Position numbers and translations under genes: made by a program. Positions 28,401 through 39,355 of a stretch of 64,000 nucleotides of DNA are shown piece by piece. Positions within the stretch are counted from its first letter, which is position 1; each line of letters opens with the position of its first letter. Origin of the DNA: Tetrahymena thermophila SB210 (Eukaryota > Ciliophora > Oligohymenophorea > Hymenostomatida > Tetrahymenidae); contig NW_002476571.1 of assembly GCF_000189635.1 (NCBI RefSeq), positions 186,001 through 250,000 of the forward strand, written 5' to 3'. A model generated the notes under the pieces. The model made no database searches, was not told the origin of the DNA, and worked only from the letters and a program-made list of their open reading frames with translations.

Positions 28401-30500
28401 AGTGTTTGGCTCTTAATAGTTTTGTAGGCATTAATTATTTGGTTGAGCTCTTCCTATAAATTAATAATTAGAAAGAATTTAACATGTACCATTCTATTAA
28501 CAACCAGCTCCCTATCCACCAAAATTTAATGTTTAATAACACTCTTTAGAAGATGTATCAAAACAAAACTATCCAGAAGAATCTTTGCAACTTTAAGTTA
28601 AATAAATTAAAAAATCTTAATAAAAATAAATTAATTTTTTTTAGTGGATGGAGTTTAAGATGAAATAAATTTGACAGATTATTTATAAATAAAAAATGTT
28701 TACTATTGAGATTTCTGTGAAATGTTATTGCAATCAAAGTTCATAAAGAGACTAGAAGATCCATAAAAAGGAGCACATAATTAATTTGATAGTTGTCCAT
28801 ATTGTGTGATACATAAACTTTGTGAGCAAAAACTTAAATCTATCATTTTATTATATTGTAATAACACAGCAAAATCTAATAATTTACCTTAATAAATGGT
28901 ATTAAGTTTAGCACATTGTCCTCCTTATCTTTACCCCTTAAAAAATAATAGATTACTAAGTAAGTTTTTAGAAATTAAATAACGAACTTACAACTGATTA
29001 ACTATTAGAGTATGTTACTTGTAAGCATGTATTTTAACTTGATAAGCAAGCTGGATAGCTATAATAGCAAGCAACCGCAGTTCCAACATTCAAAGTTGCA
29101 CAAGAATTATTATCTAATTTAGCTAAACTATTGTTAGAAGATCCTAAATTGATACAGTTATATTGACTATAATCAAAGCATTAAGAACTATTATTTAAAT
29201 AATAAATAAAAATGTTTTTTTTCTTAATTTATTTCATTTAAAAAAATATAAATATAAATTTTATTTTTAGGTAAATTTAGAATGAAAATTATTTTATAAA
29301 TTTAAGAGAATGTTACGGGTTGGTACATTACCAAGGATAAGAGCCATAGCCAAACAATTTTCTTGATTCTTTCTTACCTTAGATGCAGTCACCATTTTGT
29401 TGAACTTCCTTTTTAAAAGATTTTATGAAATTAAAAAATTATTTGAATAATTTTACTTTAGAATTAATAATTTTAATGCAATTAGCGCGATTAGTTTAAA
29501 TTTATCTACAAAATTATGGTTTGCATTAAATATAAATTTCAAAGAGTTCTGAGTCATCAAAAATACATTGATTTAGTTAAGTTTTACCCTAAATTTAAAT
29601 TACAGTTCTAGTAATTAATTCAAATTTTGTTAAAACTTACAATAACTAAATGAGAATCATAAGCAATACATGCATATTAATTATTTTTATTCATATGCTC
29701 ACAGAATTAGTAATTACAAATTACTTTTTAATCATAATATTCATTTTCTTTTACGCATAATCCATGTATTGTTCTTCCCTATTTTTAATTAACAAAAGCA
29801 AAAAGTTAAAATTTTCTAATTAAATATTTTTTAGTAAATAATATTTACAGACACCATTTGTAACAATTAGGCTTTCTTGGTTGATTTCTCTAAGCAATAA
29901 CCTCTACATTTGTTTATTTGTTTTCATTTATAAATAAAACAATTTAAATAAATTAATTTACTGATTTAAAAACATTTCATCATAATTTTTATCTTAATCC
30001 AAGCATAAATAGAAACTCTTTAGTGACATATCAGCTTTTCCGATCACTACTTAGGCATTATAGTTCTAGCAATAGCCTTTTTTCATCAAGGACATTTCTA
30101 TGATTTAAAAAAATATAATTTATTTTTGAAGTAATTTAATACATTATTATTTACCTTTTGGTATGCCATGTTTAGACACATTTTCATTAATTCTTATGCA
30201 TTGGTTATTCTCTTAAACTATTGCTACGTAATTTATATCTTCGCTTATTTTTACACATTAATTTTTTTCTTTTGTTATGCAAATGTCAGAATTTTTATCA
30301 AAACAGTATTCGATTTCATCAATTATGTTTGAGTTTGTTACGCAAGAGCTATTTTTTTTATTTTTTCCAATATACTTTTATCCATCTATTTCTTAGCATT
30401 TACTTGCTATTTAATCAAAGCATTAAGTTTTCTTCTCACACAAACAATTAAAAATCATAATAAATGAACTAAGCCAAATTAAAAGTTAATAGGCTTTCAT
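16457..30500 (-). CDS. Giant Cys-rich / beta-helix multi-pass surface protein, copy 2
   Basis: The ATG is at 30498-30500. The protein begins MKAYQLLIWLSSFIMIFNCLC (signal peptide) followed by QCFDQ, aligning with copies 1 and 3. The order of parts is the same: Cys-rich and furin-like ectodomain about 30430-23640, beta-helix region about 22980-18350, GYIGALCEDCDITGKYWG near 18060-18155, multi-pass membrane region about 17990-17000, then a cytoplasmic tail. The tail frame is fixed by alignment with copy 1 (NWKKINQIIFAKR) and ends at TGA 16457-16459 after a sequence containing RIFTGAKNAI. Introns match those of copy 1 in position where compared. It is nearest to copy 1 in sequence and spacing. 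Its role is presumably the same as its paralogues, a large plasma-membrane adhesin- or receptor-like protein. Most, but not all, splice junctions are inferred. Confidence 0.85.
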
Positions 30501-32844
30501 TGATAAATCCTCTTTTATAAATAAACCTTTTATGTTAATTAGTCAGCAATTATTTATGTCTTTAATCAAATAATAAAAATATTATAAATTTGATTTACCA
30601 TTTAATTGATTAGACGATTTTTAATTAATTTGAGTGCTTTGATAAAATAGCTGATTCCTATAAACTGTATTTGATCAATTAAATTTCCTAATAAATTTAA
30701 TATTTTTCTTTTATAAATTATTCTGTTTTAAAAAATATTTGCTTAAAAATAATTTCTTATTATAAAGACTGTATTAAAATATTCTAAAATTTTTAATATT
30801 GATTTATGTGATAAAAATTTTTAGCAAACCAAGAACAATAGTTTTAAATAGAGATAAATATATTTCAAAAAACATAATAAGTGAGTAATTCATTGTAATA
30901 ATTACAGTAGAAGAAAATCCACTTTAATATTATAAAAGATTTGATTAAATTTGTTATTTTCAATTGTCTATTTTTAATTAATTAAATACCAAAAACCCTT
31001 TGTAAGCTAAAAATTATCTTTTATAAAATATAATTGCTTTACTTAGAAGCTTATCAAATAGTTGTTAATATGCTTAGAATTTTATTACTTATATTTAAAA
31101 TATTAAATGTTAAAAACTGATAAGCTGATTTGATAAACTATTTGCATCAAATAATTAAAATGTATTTTCAATAAATTTTAACGGATTATTTTTATTTAAT
31201 CTTTTATATTTATATGAAAGTGAAAATTAACTTTTCTATTTGATTAAATTAAGAATATTTAATGTTTAGAATGTAGGTAGTATATAGTTACATATAATGC
31301 ACTTTGGTAGAAATAATATTTAAATAAATATAATCAAATTCAACCTTAAAAGAAAAGATTCACAAAAATATTTTTTTAAAACTAAAAATTTAATGAGCTA
31401 AAAATCCTCTTTTGATTTGGATTATATTAAAGCAGTAATTAGAATTCAAAACTCAAACCAGTATTATTGAGATAAAAAACAATAGGAATGAAGAAATAAT
31501 AAAAAAATAAATAATGTAATTAGTAATTAAAGGGAGATCAACTCCAGTGATATTTGCTTATCAATTAGATATATAGTACTAATAAAAATTAAGTAATACC
31601 TCGTCAGAGAGAAAATAGTAATATAATTATAATAAATTTATTAAGTAATGTTTTTTTCTCAAGAATATAAAGCAATAATCTGATGTAATATTTGATATGT
31701 AAATTCAGATTCATAAAATTGTAAAATCGGACATAATCCTCTAATCAATTAGTTACATTACTTTCTTGCACTAGCAAATACAATTAAGGCGTCAAATTAT
31801 TATAAAGCATAAGCTAATTAAAAAATACTACATTTTATGGACTAAACCTCCATTTGTGATTAAATAGTTGATACAGCTATTAAGCTTTATTCATACAATA
31901 TTAATACGCTAAATATAAATAACCTTATACCTTAGCAATATAAACTATTCATTTAATCAAAACTTTTCTTAAATATAAATTATTTTGTCAATAAAAAATG
32001 CTAATCATAAATCGAGTAGTTAGATAATATGCCTAATTAAGATAAACAAAAATTGATAAACCAAACAATCAGATTTATTGACCTATAATAAATAAAATAT
32101 CTAATAAAGTTTAATGATAACATTATTAAATCATGTAATTTATTTGAAAATCAATTAATGTTGTTTAAAAAAATATTTAGATAATTTGCTTAAAATATCT
32201 GCATAATTTAAATTTTGAATAACATATAAATTAATGTTTAGGATACTTTTATAGGAATTAATTCATATTTATTTATTTATTCATTCTGAATTGCTTTTAG
32301 AAGTATAATTTGGTCTAAATTAATTAAGATGGCTTTAAAAATAATTTAATTAAATATTCATTTCAAAGTGAATAAATAACTTTTATTTAAATTTTTGTTC
32401 GTCTAAATTAAAAAAATGAAATTAGAAGCATGAATTTTTTCAAAAAAAAATTAATAATATTCATAGTGGAATTAATCCTTCCTTACTTACTTACCTTGGA
32501 TTTTTTTAATTTTGTATATTTAATATGAAATTTGATTTATCTAGATTTTATATGTCAAATTTAATTAAAAACTCTGCTCAATAATCTAAGTGAGGGTATA
32601 GATTGAAAAATATTAGGGTGTTTATTAATTTTATATAAGTTTTTGAAATATTTAGCATTATTAAAGCTAAAGTAATTTATTCTAATATAAGTTTCTAACA
32701 AATAAATGTAGAAACGAAAGTTTGATTATTCAATGAGATATTTCTATATATTTGATAGCAGTATAAACAACATAAAATATTTAATTTTTATCTATTTTTA
32801 ATATTTTAAAATAATTCATACTATTTATTTATTTATAAATTTAT
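30501..32844. other. Intergenic region upstream of giant copy 2
   Basis: AT-rich DNA between the start of copy 2 (minus) and the 3' end of the EF-hand gene (minus). It presumably contains the copy 2 promoter. One open frame of 180 codons lies inside (31514-32056, listed separately with low confidence); I see nothing else. Confidence 0.4.
31514..32056 (+). CDS. Possible 180-aa hypothetical protein
   Basis: With TAA/TAG as Gln, an ATG at 31514 opens 180 codons to a TGA at 32054-32056, beginning MQLVIKGRSTPVIFAYQLDI. It has no signal peptide and no motif I recognise, and is rich in Ile, Gln and Lys. In DNA this AT-rich, with one stop codon, an open frame of this length can arise by chance. It could also be one exon or a decayed piece of a larger gene. 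Confidence 0.22.
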
Positions 32845-34640
32845 TCATATTTTTTTTTATGACAATACTGCTAAGTTAGATTAGGAGTGAGAGTTTACAT
32901 AAATTTAATTAACATGATCTAATGAATCGTTTATAGCAAAATTGATAGGCGAATTAGGATCATTTACATAGTTTTGATGATTTGCTATGTTCTAAGAATC
33001 TTAGAAAATTTAATTTTATGAATTTTGTTATCTACTTTGCATGTCTGGATTTTATTATGTAGAATTTGATTGTTTTTATTATCTGCCTTATGTATCTGTA
33101 GTCATATTTTGAAGTTATTATTGGTTTTTTTAAGAAAGGGATGAACTTTTTTCTTAATTTATTTATTATTATTCTTGTTATTATTAATAATTGAGCATTC
33201 TTTATTATATAAATTCCTTTTAAGCTAATTATTGTAAATTCTGATTATCGTATTCCATTTGATTTTTTGCTTAGTTATAAAGCTGTTGTTAATTGTTGAC
33301 TATATATACTCCGTTCTAATTATTTTACAGAGGAACTTAGTAATACCCATTTAATACTTAGTTTCCATCTTCTCTTTAAACTGATCTTTAGATGAATGAA
33401 AATTAGCCTTTTTAATCACTATTATCTGCTATTTTAAAAGTTCCAGATGTAGGAATTCTATAATCTTAATTTTGATATGTCTACTGAAAAGGATTATTTA
33501 GTTTTTAAGTAGACATCATTGTTGAATAAGTAGCAAATTTGTAAGAAGGGAGAATAAATTTTTCATCTAAAAATTCATCCTTAGAAATTAATCCATTACC
33601 ATCTCTATCTATTCTATTCATCAAGTAGTGGAAATTATCCATTGTAAAGGTATATCCGCATCTCTAAAAGAGTTTATGAATTCTATTTTAATTATGACAA
33701 ACAATAGGTAAATTAAAAGCTAAAATATTTTAAGTAATAAGCAAAAATAAAATGGCACTATTAATAATTAACTAGTAATATTTTGATGAATTATACTTTT
33801 TAAATAGATTTATATTTAAAATTCTAATTGCTATATATTTTATGTAAATAATAAGTTAAATACATGTCAAAACTGTGACCTCTTTCACTTATGTTTTAAA
33901 AGGCTGAGAGAATATTAGTCCCATATTTATTTGTAAAGTACATTTTTTAAGCTTCTAATTCTCTGAAAAACTTTAATTCTAAATTGAGCAATTTCACTGA
34001 AATATCTTCTATAAAAAAGGGAATATTTGCTTAATTTATTTCATACTAGGGCAAAACCATAGTTCCTTGTGCATATGAATAATACTAATCTTAAAGCCTT
34101 TGTATTAATTCTTTGTTTGTCCTTGGTGTGAACAACTTTAAAAAACTAAAAAAAAAACAAATTAATTTTGAAAAAGCTCATTTGAAAATAAAATATTTAC
34201 TCATCAAAAATAAGGAAATTGGATTAGTCTGAACTATAGTTGAATACCAAAAAATCGCATTCTTTTTCAATAACTGGTTAATGATTGATCCTATTTATAT
34301 ATTACTCTATGTAAGAGATCAAATTATTCTACTTTTAAAAACATACGCAAAAAAGGATCTTAAATCATTCTTAGTTATGTGGTTTTTCATGCGTGATATC
34401 TTAAAGAAGAGGAAAACTATATTGAAACGGGCTGATTCTGATAAGCTTATTCTGATCTTTTCTAGCTTTGATATTATAATTTAAAATATAGTTGATGATG
34501 AAAATAACATCTCAAATTAAAAACAAATTAGGTCTATAAAAATAAATGCTAATTACTTTTTCTTCATAGAAATAGATCATTTATATAATTTTGCATAAAT
34601 CTTTCTCATATTCTTTTTGCTATCTAAACTATTGTTACAT
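32845..34640 (-). CDS. EF-hand protein with duplicated core and Gln-rich tail
   Basis: The start is ATG 34638-34640 (MQQQFRQQKEYEKDL). Introns inferred at 34466-34556, 34146-34200 and about 33720-33879 give roughly 496 residues, ending at TGA 32845-32847. The protein holds two similar halves, each an amphipathic LxxIxxxxxFYEEK-type helix followed by EF-hand pairs. Half 1 has a degenerate loop (SRMKNHITKNDL) and YSSDQSNFLIFDDFLKLF. Half 2 has ISVKLLNLELKFFRELE and then the canonical loop DRDGNGLISKDE (near 33590), with Asp, Asp, Asn and Glu at calcium-ligand positions. The last ~200 residues are Gln/Asn-rich and low-complexity. It is likely a cytosolic or cytoskeletal calcium-responsive protein. 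Oddity: around the T-run 34337-34341 the frame carrying ITKNDLRSFFAYVF must drop back one base to join NNLISYIEQYINR. One base more there would make the whole coding length a multiple of three. Confidence 0.75.
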
Positions 34641-35354
34641 TTGCTAAAAAAACCCTTTGCTTAATCTTAAAATATCTAAGAAAATTAGTTGTCAATTAAT
34701 TTATTGCTTATCTATTTATTTGCTTATAAAATTTAAACAATACTGAAAATTTAGAATGATAATTGATTTATTTACTTAGATATTTTGTTAGCAATAAGTT
34801 TTATTTTAAGATTAATTACAATAAATACTGGATCATAAAAGACATAAAGAGAGACTAGCTAACTATTTTATATATTTACTTATTTATTTATTTTGTTAAA
34901 ATACATTTTGAAAATTAGAGTTTATATTTTATTCACCTAAAAAATATTTATACGATAGATAACCTACATATTTGAATTTTAATTTAAATAAATATTTATA
35001 ATTATAATAAAGTGATACACTTTATTTCTATAATATTTATCATGAATTAACTTGTTAATTTTCAAATTTTAATTTGAATGAAAAATAAATGCTTATTTAT
35101 TTTATATTTTTGAATTAAGATGAAATTTAAATATTCTATTTTACTATTTAAAATCACATTTTATTTACTAATTTACAAATATACAAATTGCAATAAACAA
35201 AATTTATCATTATTTTAAATTTTCACTCAAAATTAAATAAAAATTGTATATTAAGTTAATTAGCTAATTTTTGAAAGCTTGAATTCCTTTTTCTATAATT
35301 TTTATTTAACTATTAAACCTTCTTTTTAATTAGTAAAAAATATTTCTTTTTCAA
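34641..35354. other. AT-rich intergenic region upstream of the EF-hand gene
   Basis: About 0.7 kb with no convincing coding potential on either strand. It probably contains the promoter of the minus-strand EF-hand gene. No distinct repeat or RNA gene was seen. Confidence 0.4.
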
Positions 35355-35481
35355 TACTGTAAAGATTCATATTAAGGCCACCTCAATTTCAGTTTAAACA
35401 TCTCACTTACTGGCTTTCAAAATAATTAAAAAATTTTTTTTTGCAACTTAAGATTTGTACTTAATTTAAGAACTGACGGTA
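35355..35481 (-). mobile_element. MITE-like inverted-repeat element, diverged copy
   Basis: It begins tactgtaaagattcatattaa, continues ggccacc, and ends in gacggta. It is about 127 bp long. It aligns along its whole length with the reverse complement of the element at 44718-44843, sharing attaaggccacc, agttta(a/g)acatctcactta and the AT-rich centre. Both ends abut TA. The terminal repeats are decayed, so this is an old copy with no coding capacity. Confidence 0.6.
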
Positions 35482-35799
35482 TTTAAATTTAAAAAAATGA
35501 TTAAAAAAATATTTTATAATATAAATTAAAATAAAATTATTTAATTAATTAATCTACTTTATAGCAAATCCAGGAATTAAACAAATTCTTACTTTTCTAT
35601 ATCCATAAAAATTTAATACCTGAGTAAGTGCTATGAATTTATTTATTTTTTTTTTGTGATCTCTAATTTAAATTAATGTTTGTTTCTTCACAAATTAATA
35701 AAAATCACACACACAATGACTAATTACATTAAAAAGAAAACTAAAATATAATTATTACTTTGTTTTTTCTATTTGAGTAATTTAAATTGAAAAAAATAA

Positions 35800-36700
35800 T
35801 AATTATTTGATTTGAGTAGGAAAGTCTACAATTTTGCATTATGTTCTATTTGAATTATTTTCTGTATATCATAGAATTAATTTTTGAGTACTGTAACAAA
35901 GTAGTTTCAAAGTATTGCTTTAATTGCCTCTCAACTATAAAATAATATTTACTATGTATGATTAGATTTTTAGTAGATTTAGCTCAAACAATTAATAATC
36001 TTATATTTTCACTCTTTTTACATTGAAATTCATAATCATAAAAATTAAATAATAATATAAAAAGCATTTTTACTTTTAATTAAAATTGCCTTTTTACAAA
36101 AGCATTTCTTAATAAGGAAAATTTGGGTATTGGGATTTATTTATTAAATTGCATTTAAAAAATTTTGAATTTCTCTTTTTAAAAGAAGTAACTTTGTTTT
36201 CTTTTGATCAAGATGAAATAGACAATTTACACACTATTATGAAAATAAAAAAGAATAAGTATTAGGTATCAAATAGTCCTGGCTTACATTTTCAATCAAC
36301 TTTTTTTCCCCCTTTATTAATTCAGTACATACTGCCAAGTAAGGTTCTAATAAAATTAAAAAAATATTTTTTAAGAAAATCAGTCTTAATGGTTTTAACA
36401 TTGTTTGTAAATAAAAGCACATAATCAAGAGGCTGAAGATATTCTAAAAAAAATTAGTTGCTTCAAAGTTATTGAAATATATATTACATAATTAAAAAGA
36501 ATGCTCAATTTACATAGAACAATATTAGGTTTAAATGTGAAGTTTATAAAATTACATTGTGGTTATATATTCCATAAAAATTGCATTAATCATTGGTAAA
36601 AAAAATTCTTGCCCTATAGATAGAATAAAATATTTGATATAATTCTAATCCAGCTTGCTTATAATTGAATTAAATCAATTTTATTATTTAACTTTATACA
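35800..36700 (+). pseudogene. Broken tandem duplicate of the EGF-TM-RING gene
   Basis: This stretch is collinear with the intact gene downstream. Leader-side sequence (aataattatttgattt.., then tttagctcaa(a/g)caattaat) matches about 37270-37530. Next comes a deletion that removes the EGF-encoding middle. Then it resumes with a match to the juxtamembrane region (cttttgatcaagat shared) and to the RING end (gaatgctcaatttacatagaacaatatta, cataaaaattgcatt, attcttgcccta). Several RING zinc ligands are lost (the second Cys codon reads TAC, Tyr), and in-frame TGA codons and frameshifts interrupt it. This is therefore a dead host-gene duplicate rather than a second functional gene. Confidence 0.75.
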
Positions 36701-37303
36701 AATAAGCTGATATGTTTTAAAATCTAGTCTTTTATAACTCTAGATTATTAATAATGTAAAATGGATGTAAATTAATGAATGTTTATTTTTTTGTGCTTAT
36801 TTCTCAAAATTTTCCCAATTCTAAAATAACAAGACATTATTTTTTTGTTTTCGAAAATAAAATTCGTTTATGCAAAAAAGATCTCAATTTTTTAAATAAA
36901 TAAACAAATAAATAAAAATTATTCATAATAAAATAAGTGAAATTGAAGCATTATGCAAATTATATCAAAAAAAAATGAAATTTGAATAAAAATAAAGAAA
37001 AGCGTTAAATTTAGTAATATTTTTATAAATTTATTTTTTATTGATCAAAAAATTTAAATAAATACTATAATGATACTCAATCACTATTAAAAAATGATTT
37101 AATTCATCAAAATTTTATAATTAATAGTTTATTACATCTTCAAAATTATATTATTCTATTTTCATCATTGGTATCATTGGTGAGCTATTTAAATTTAGTT
37201 AGTAAATAGTTCTATGATTATGAGAAGCTTAATAAATCAATCATTCGTAATTGATAAATATAAATCAAAAATAATAATTATTTGATTTAAGTAAACAATA
37301 ATA

Positions 37304-37334
<31 letters not shown>

Positions 37335-37343
37335 ATAACAATA
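36701..37343. other. Intergenic DNA between the pseudogene and the EGF-TM-RING gene
   Basis: AT-rich spacer that should carry the promoter and 5' UTR of the gene starting at 37344. Near the right end (about 37299-37335) is an imperfect (AAT)n microsatellite. No gene was seen. Confidence 0.45.
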
Positions 37344-38801
37344 ATGCATATAATTATAAAAATTAGTATTTTTATTTGCATTTTGAACTACTTGAAGCTT
37401 GGATTTTGTTAGTTAGAGAATTCATCTTTCACAAATTAGTTTCATAGTATAGCTTTAAGTCCATTTGAACAAGAAGATAATCTTTACTATGCTCAGATTT
37501 TTAATATATTTAGCTCAAGCAATTAATTCTCATTTATCTATTCACTCTTTTAACCAAATGATGTTTTTTATGAGCTTATCATAGACTCCTAGTATACATA
37601 TTTTGCTTATCTATTAGTAAAGGATTATAATGATACAGTTTCACTCTTTTAGTTTAAAAGCTTCATGTAGTACTATTACTTAAATCATACAAGCTCCAAT
37701 TTTAAAGAGATTTAACTTGTATTTAAAAGAATAAAAGATAGTAAATATTTAAATATAACAGACGACGTTCAAGAAGAATCGTTTTAGCTAAAATAGATAA
37801 AAATAGACCATTAAAATTATTGCCCTTTTTAGTGCTTCAATAATGGTTCATGCAGAAACAACAATATCTGCTAATGCAAGAATGAATACCAAGATGAATT
37901 TTTTTGTTATTTTCAATTTAAGAATAAATCTATAAAAATGAATGAGATTCTCTTAATTCCTGACTAACAAAAAAACAATTTAGAGGAAGATTTTTAGAAT
38001 TTAAAATAATTTCTTCATCCTAAAAAAGATACCATATATAAGCTGCTACTATAAATCTCTTAAAAAAAAGATAAAAATGAATTAGAGAACACCAATTTAT
38101 AGCAGTCGTCATTTTTCATTCAATTTCAATATTAGAAAAAATAAAATAATAATAATAATAAAAGTATTATAGTCTTTAATGAAAAATAAATTAAACAAAC
38201 ATTTCTTACTGAGGAAGATATGGGTAATGGGATTTATTAGTCAAATTATAAAGTAAATATTTGGAATGTCATGTTGAAATTATAAGAATAACTCATAGTA
38301 GTAGCTATTTTTTCTTTTGATCAAGATATAATCAATTTAAAAGTAGCTCTGAAAATTTAATAAGATGAAGTTTTAGACACCAAATAATCATGGCATGAGA
38401 TTTTATTCTTCATTTTTGGTCTTTTGCTTATTATTTATAAATTTATTAAATACTGCAAAAAAAAATTTTAATAAAATTTAAACATTAATTTACAATAAAA
38501 CTAGTCTATGTAGTCAAGAAATCTTTAATAAATAAAAACATTATAAGATGAGGCTCTAGATACTCTAATATATAATTAGTTGTAAAGCTGCAAAGCTATT
38601 GAAATGGTAGAGACATAACAAAATTAATAAGAGTGCTCAATTTGCCTAGAGCAATACTAGGCATAAGATGAAGTTTGTAAATTATAGTGCCGCCATATTT
38701 TCCATAAAAACTGCATCAATCTCTGGTTTAAATAGAAAAATTATTGCCCATTAGACAGAATAAAATTATTGCATCATAATTCTATAAATGCTAGTAGTTG
38801 A
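37344..38801 (+). CDS. EGF-like, single-pass transmembrane RING-H2 protein
   Basis: An uninterrupted 485-residue frame (TAA/TAG = Gln; TGA at 38799-38801). The start MHIIIKISIFICILNYL is a signal peptide. The ectodomain carries a six-cysteine EGF-like module (C160, C164, C170, C176, C178, C188, with NNGSC and CQCKNEY). A single transmembrane helix lies at about 353-373 (ILFFIFGLLLIIYKFIKY). The C-terminus is a RING-H2 finger: C431-x2-C434, C449-x-H451, H454-x2-C457, C468-x2-D471, reading CSICLEQY .. CRHIFHKNC .. CPLD. The eighth ligand is Asp, as in RBX1. The predicted role is a membrane-anchored E3 ubiquitin ligase with the RING in the cytosol, of the same general plan as PA-TM-RING ligases but with EGF instead of a recognisable PA domain. 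The broken copy upstream shows local duplication. It is transcribed opposite to the flanking giant genes. Confidence 0.85.
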
Positions 38802-39355
38802 ATTATTCACTTTTATAAAATAAATTTATGTAAATAAGCTTTAAATCTATTTTAATCATACGTAAACTATTTTTGAGCTGCTATCAAAAAGTATTTATAC
38901 TTTCTCAAAATTTTAGCTAATATATAATAAAATAAATTATATTAGTTGAAAATGAAGAATATAATCAAAATAATAATTATGACTCAAAATTATTGATGAA
39001 TCAATGACAATAAATTAAGATGATAGTGATTATTTGGATAGGACACTGAAAATAAAATATTTTAAAATTTTGAAAAAAATAACATAAATAATATTGCTAA
39101 TTGTAGATTTTTTTTTTTGTAATAGAGAGATTAATATAATATTAAATAAATTTATATAATAGATATTCATATATATTTATGTAATTTATATTAAGTTTAA
39201 AATAATTTTTTTAAATTTAAAAATTTTAAAGATTTTTAAATAAAATATCTTAAATTAATTTTTTTGAAATATACTTTAGAAATATATACAACAAACATTT
39301 AATTTATTTTATTTTTTTTATCGTTAATTAATTGTTTTTAAATAAAGATTAAATT
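38802..39355. other. AT-rich spacer between convergent genes
   Basis: Downstream of the plus-strand RING gene and of minus-strand giant copy 3, so it should hold both 3' ends. I see no gene, repeat or RNA in it. Confidence 0.4.

Noticed and set aside
34281-34484. A plus-strand frame (67 codons) overlapping the EF-hand gene.
   Set aside because: It is the reverse complement of exons that encode the EF-hand core (ITKNDLRSFF) on the minus strand, which has clear family signal.
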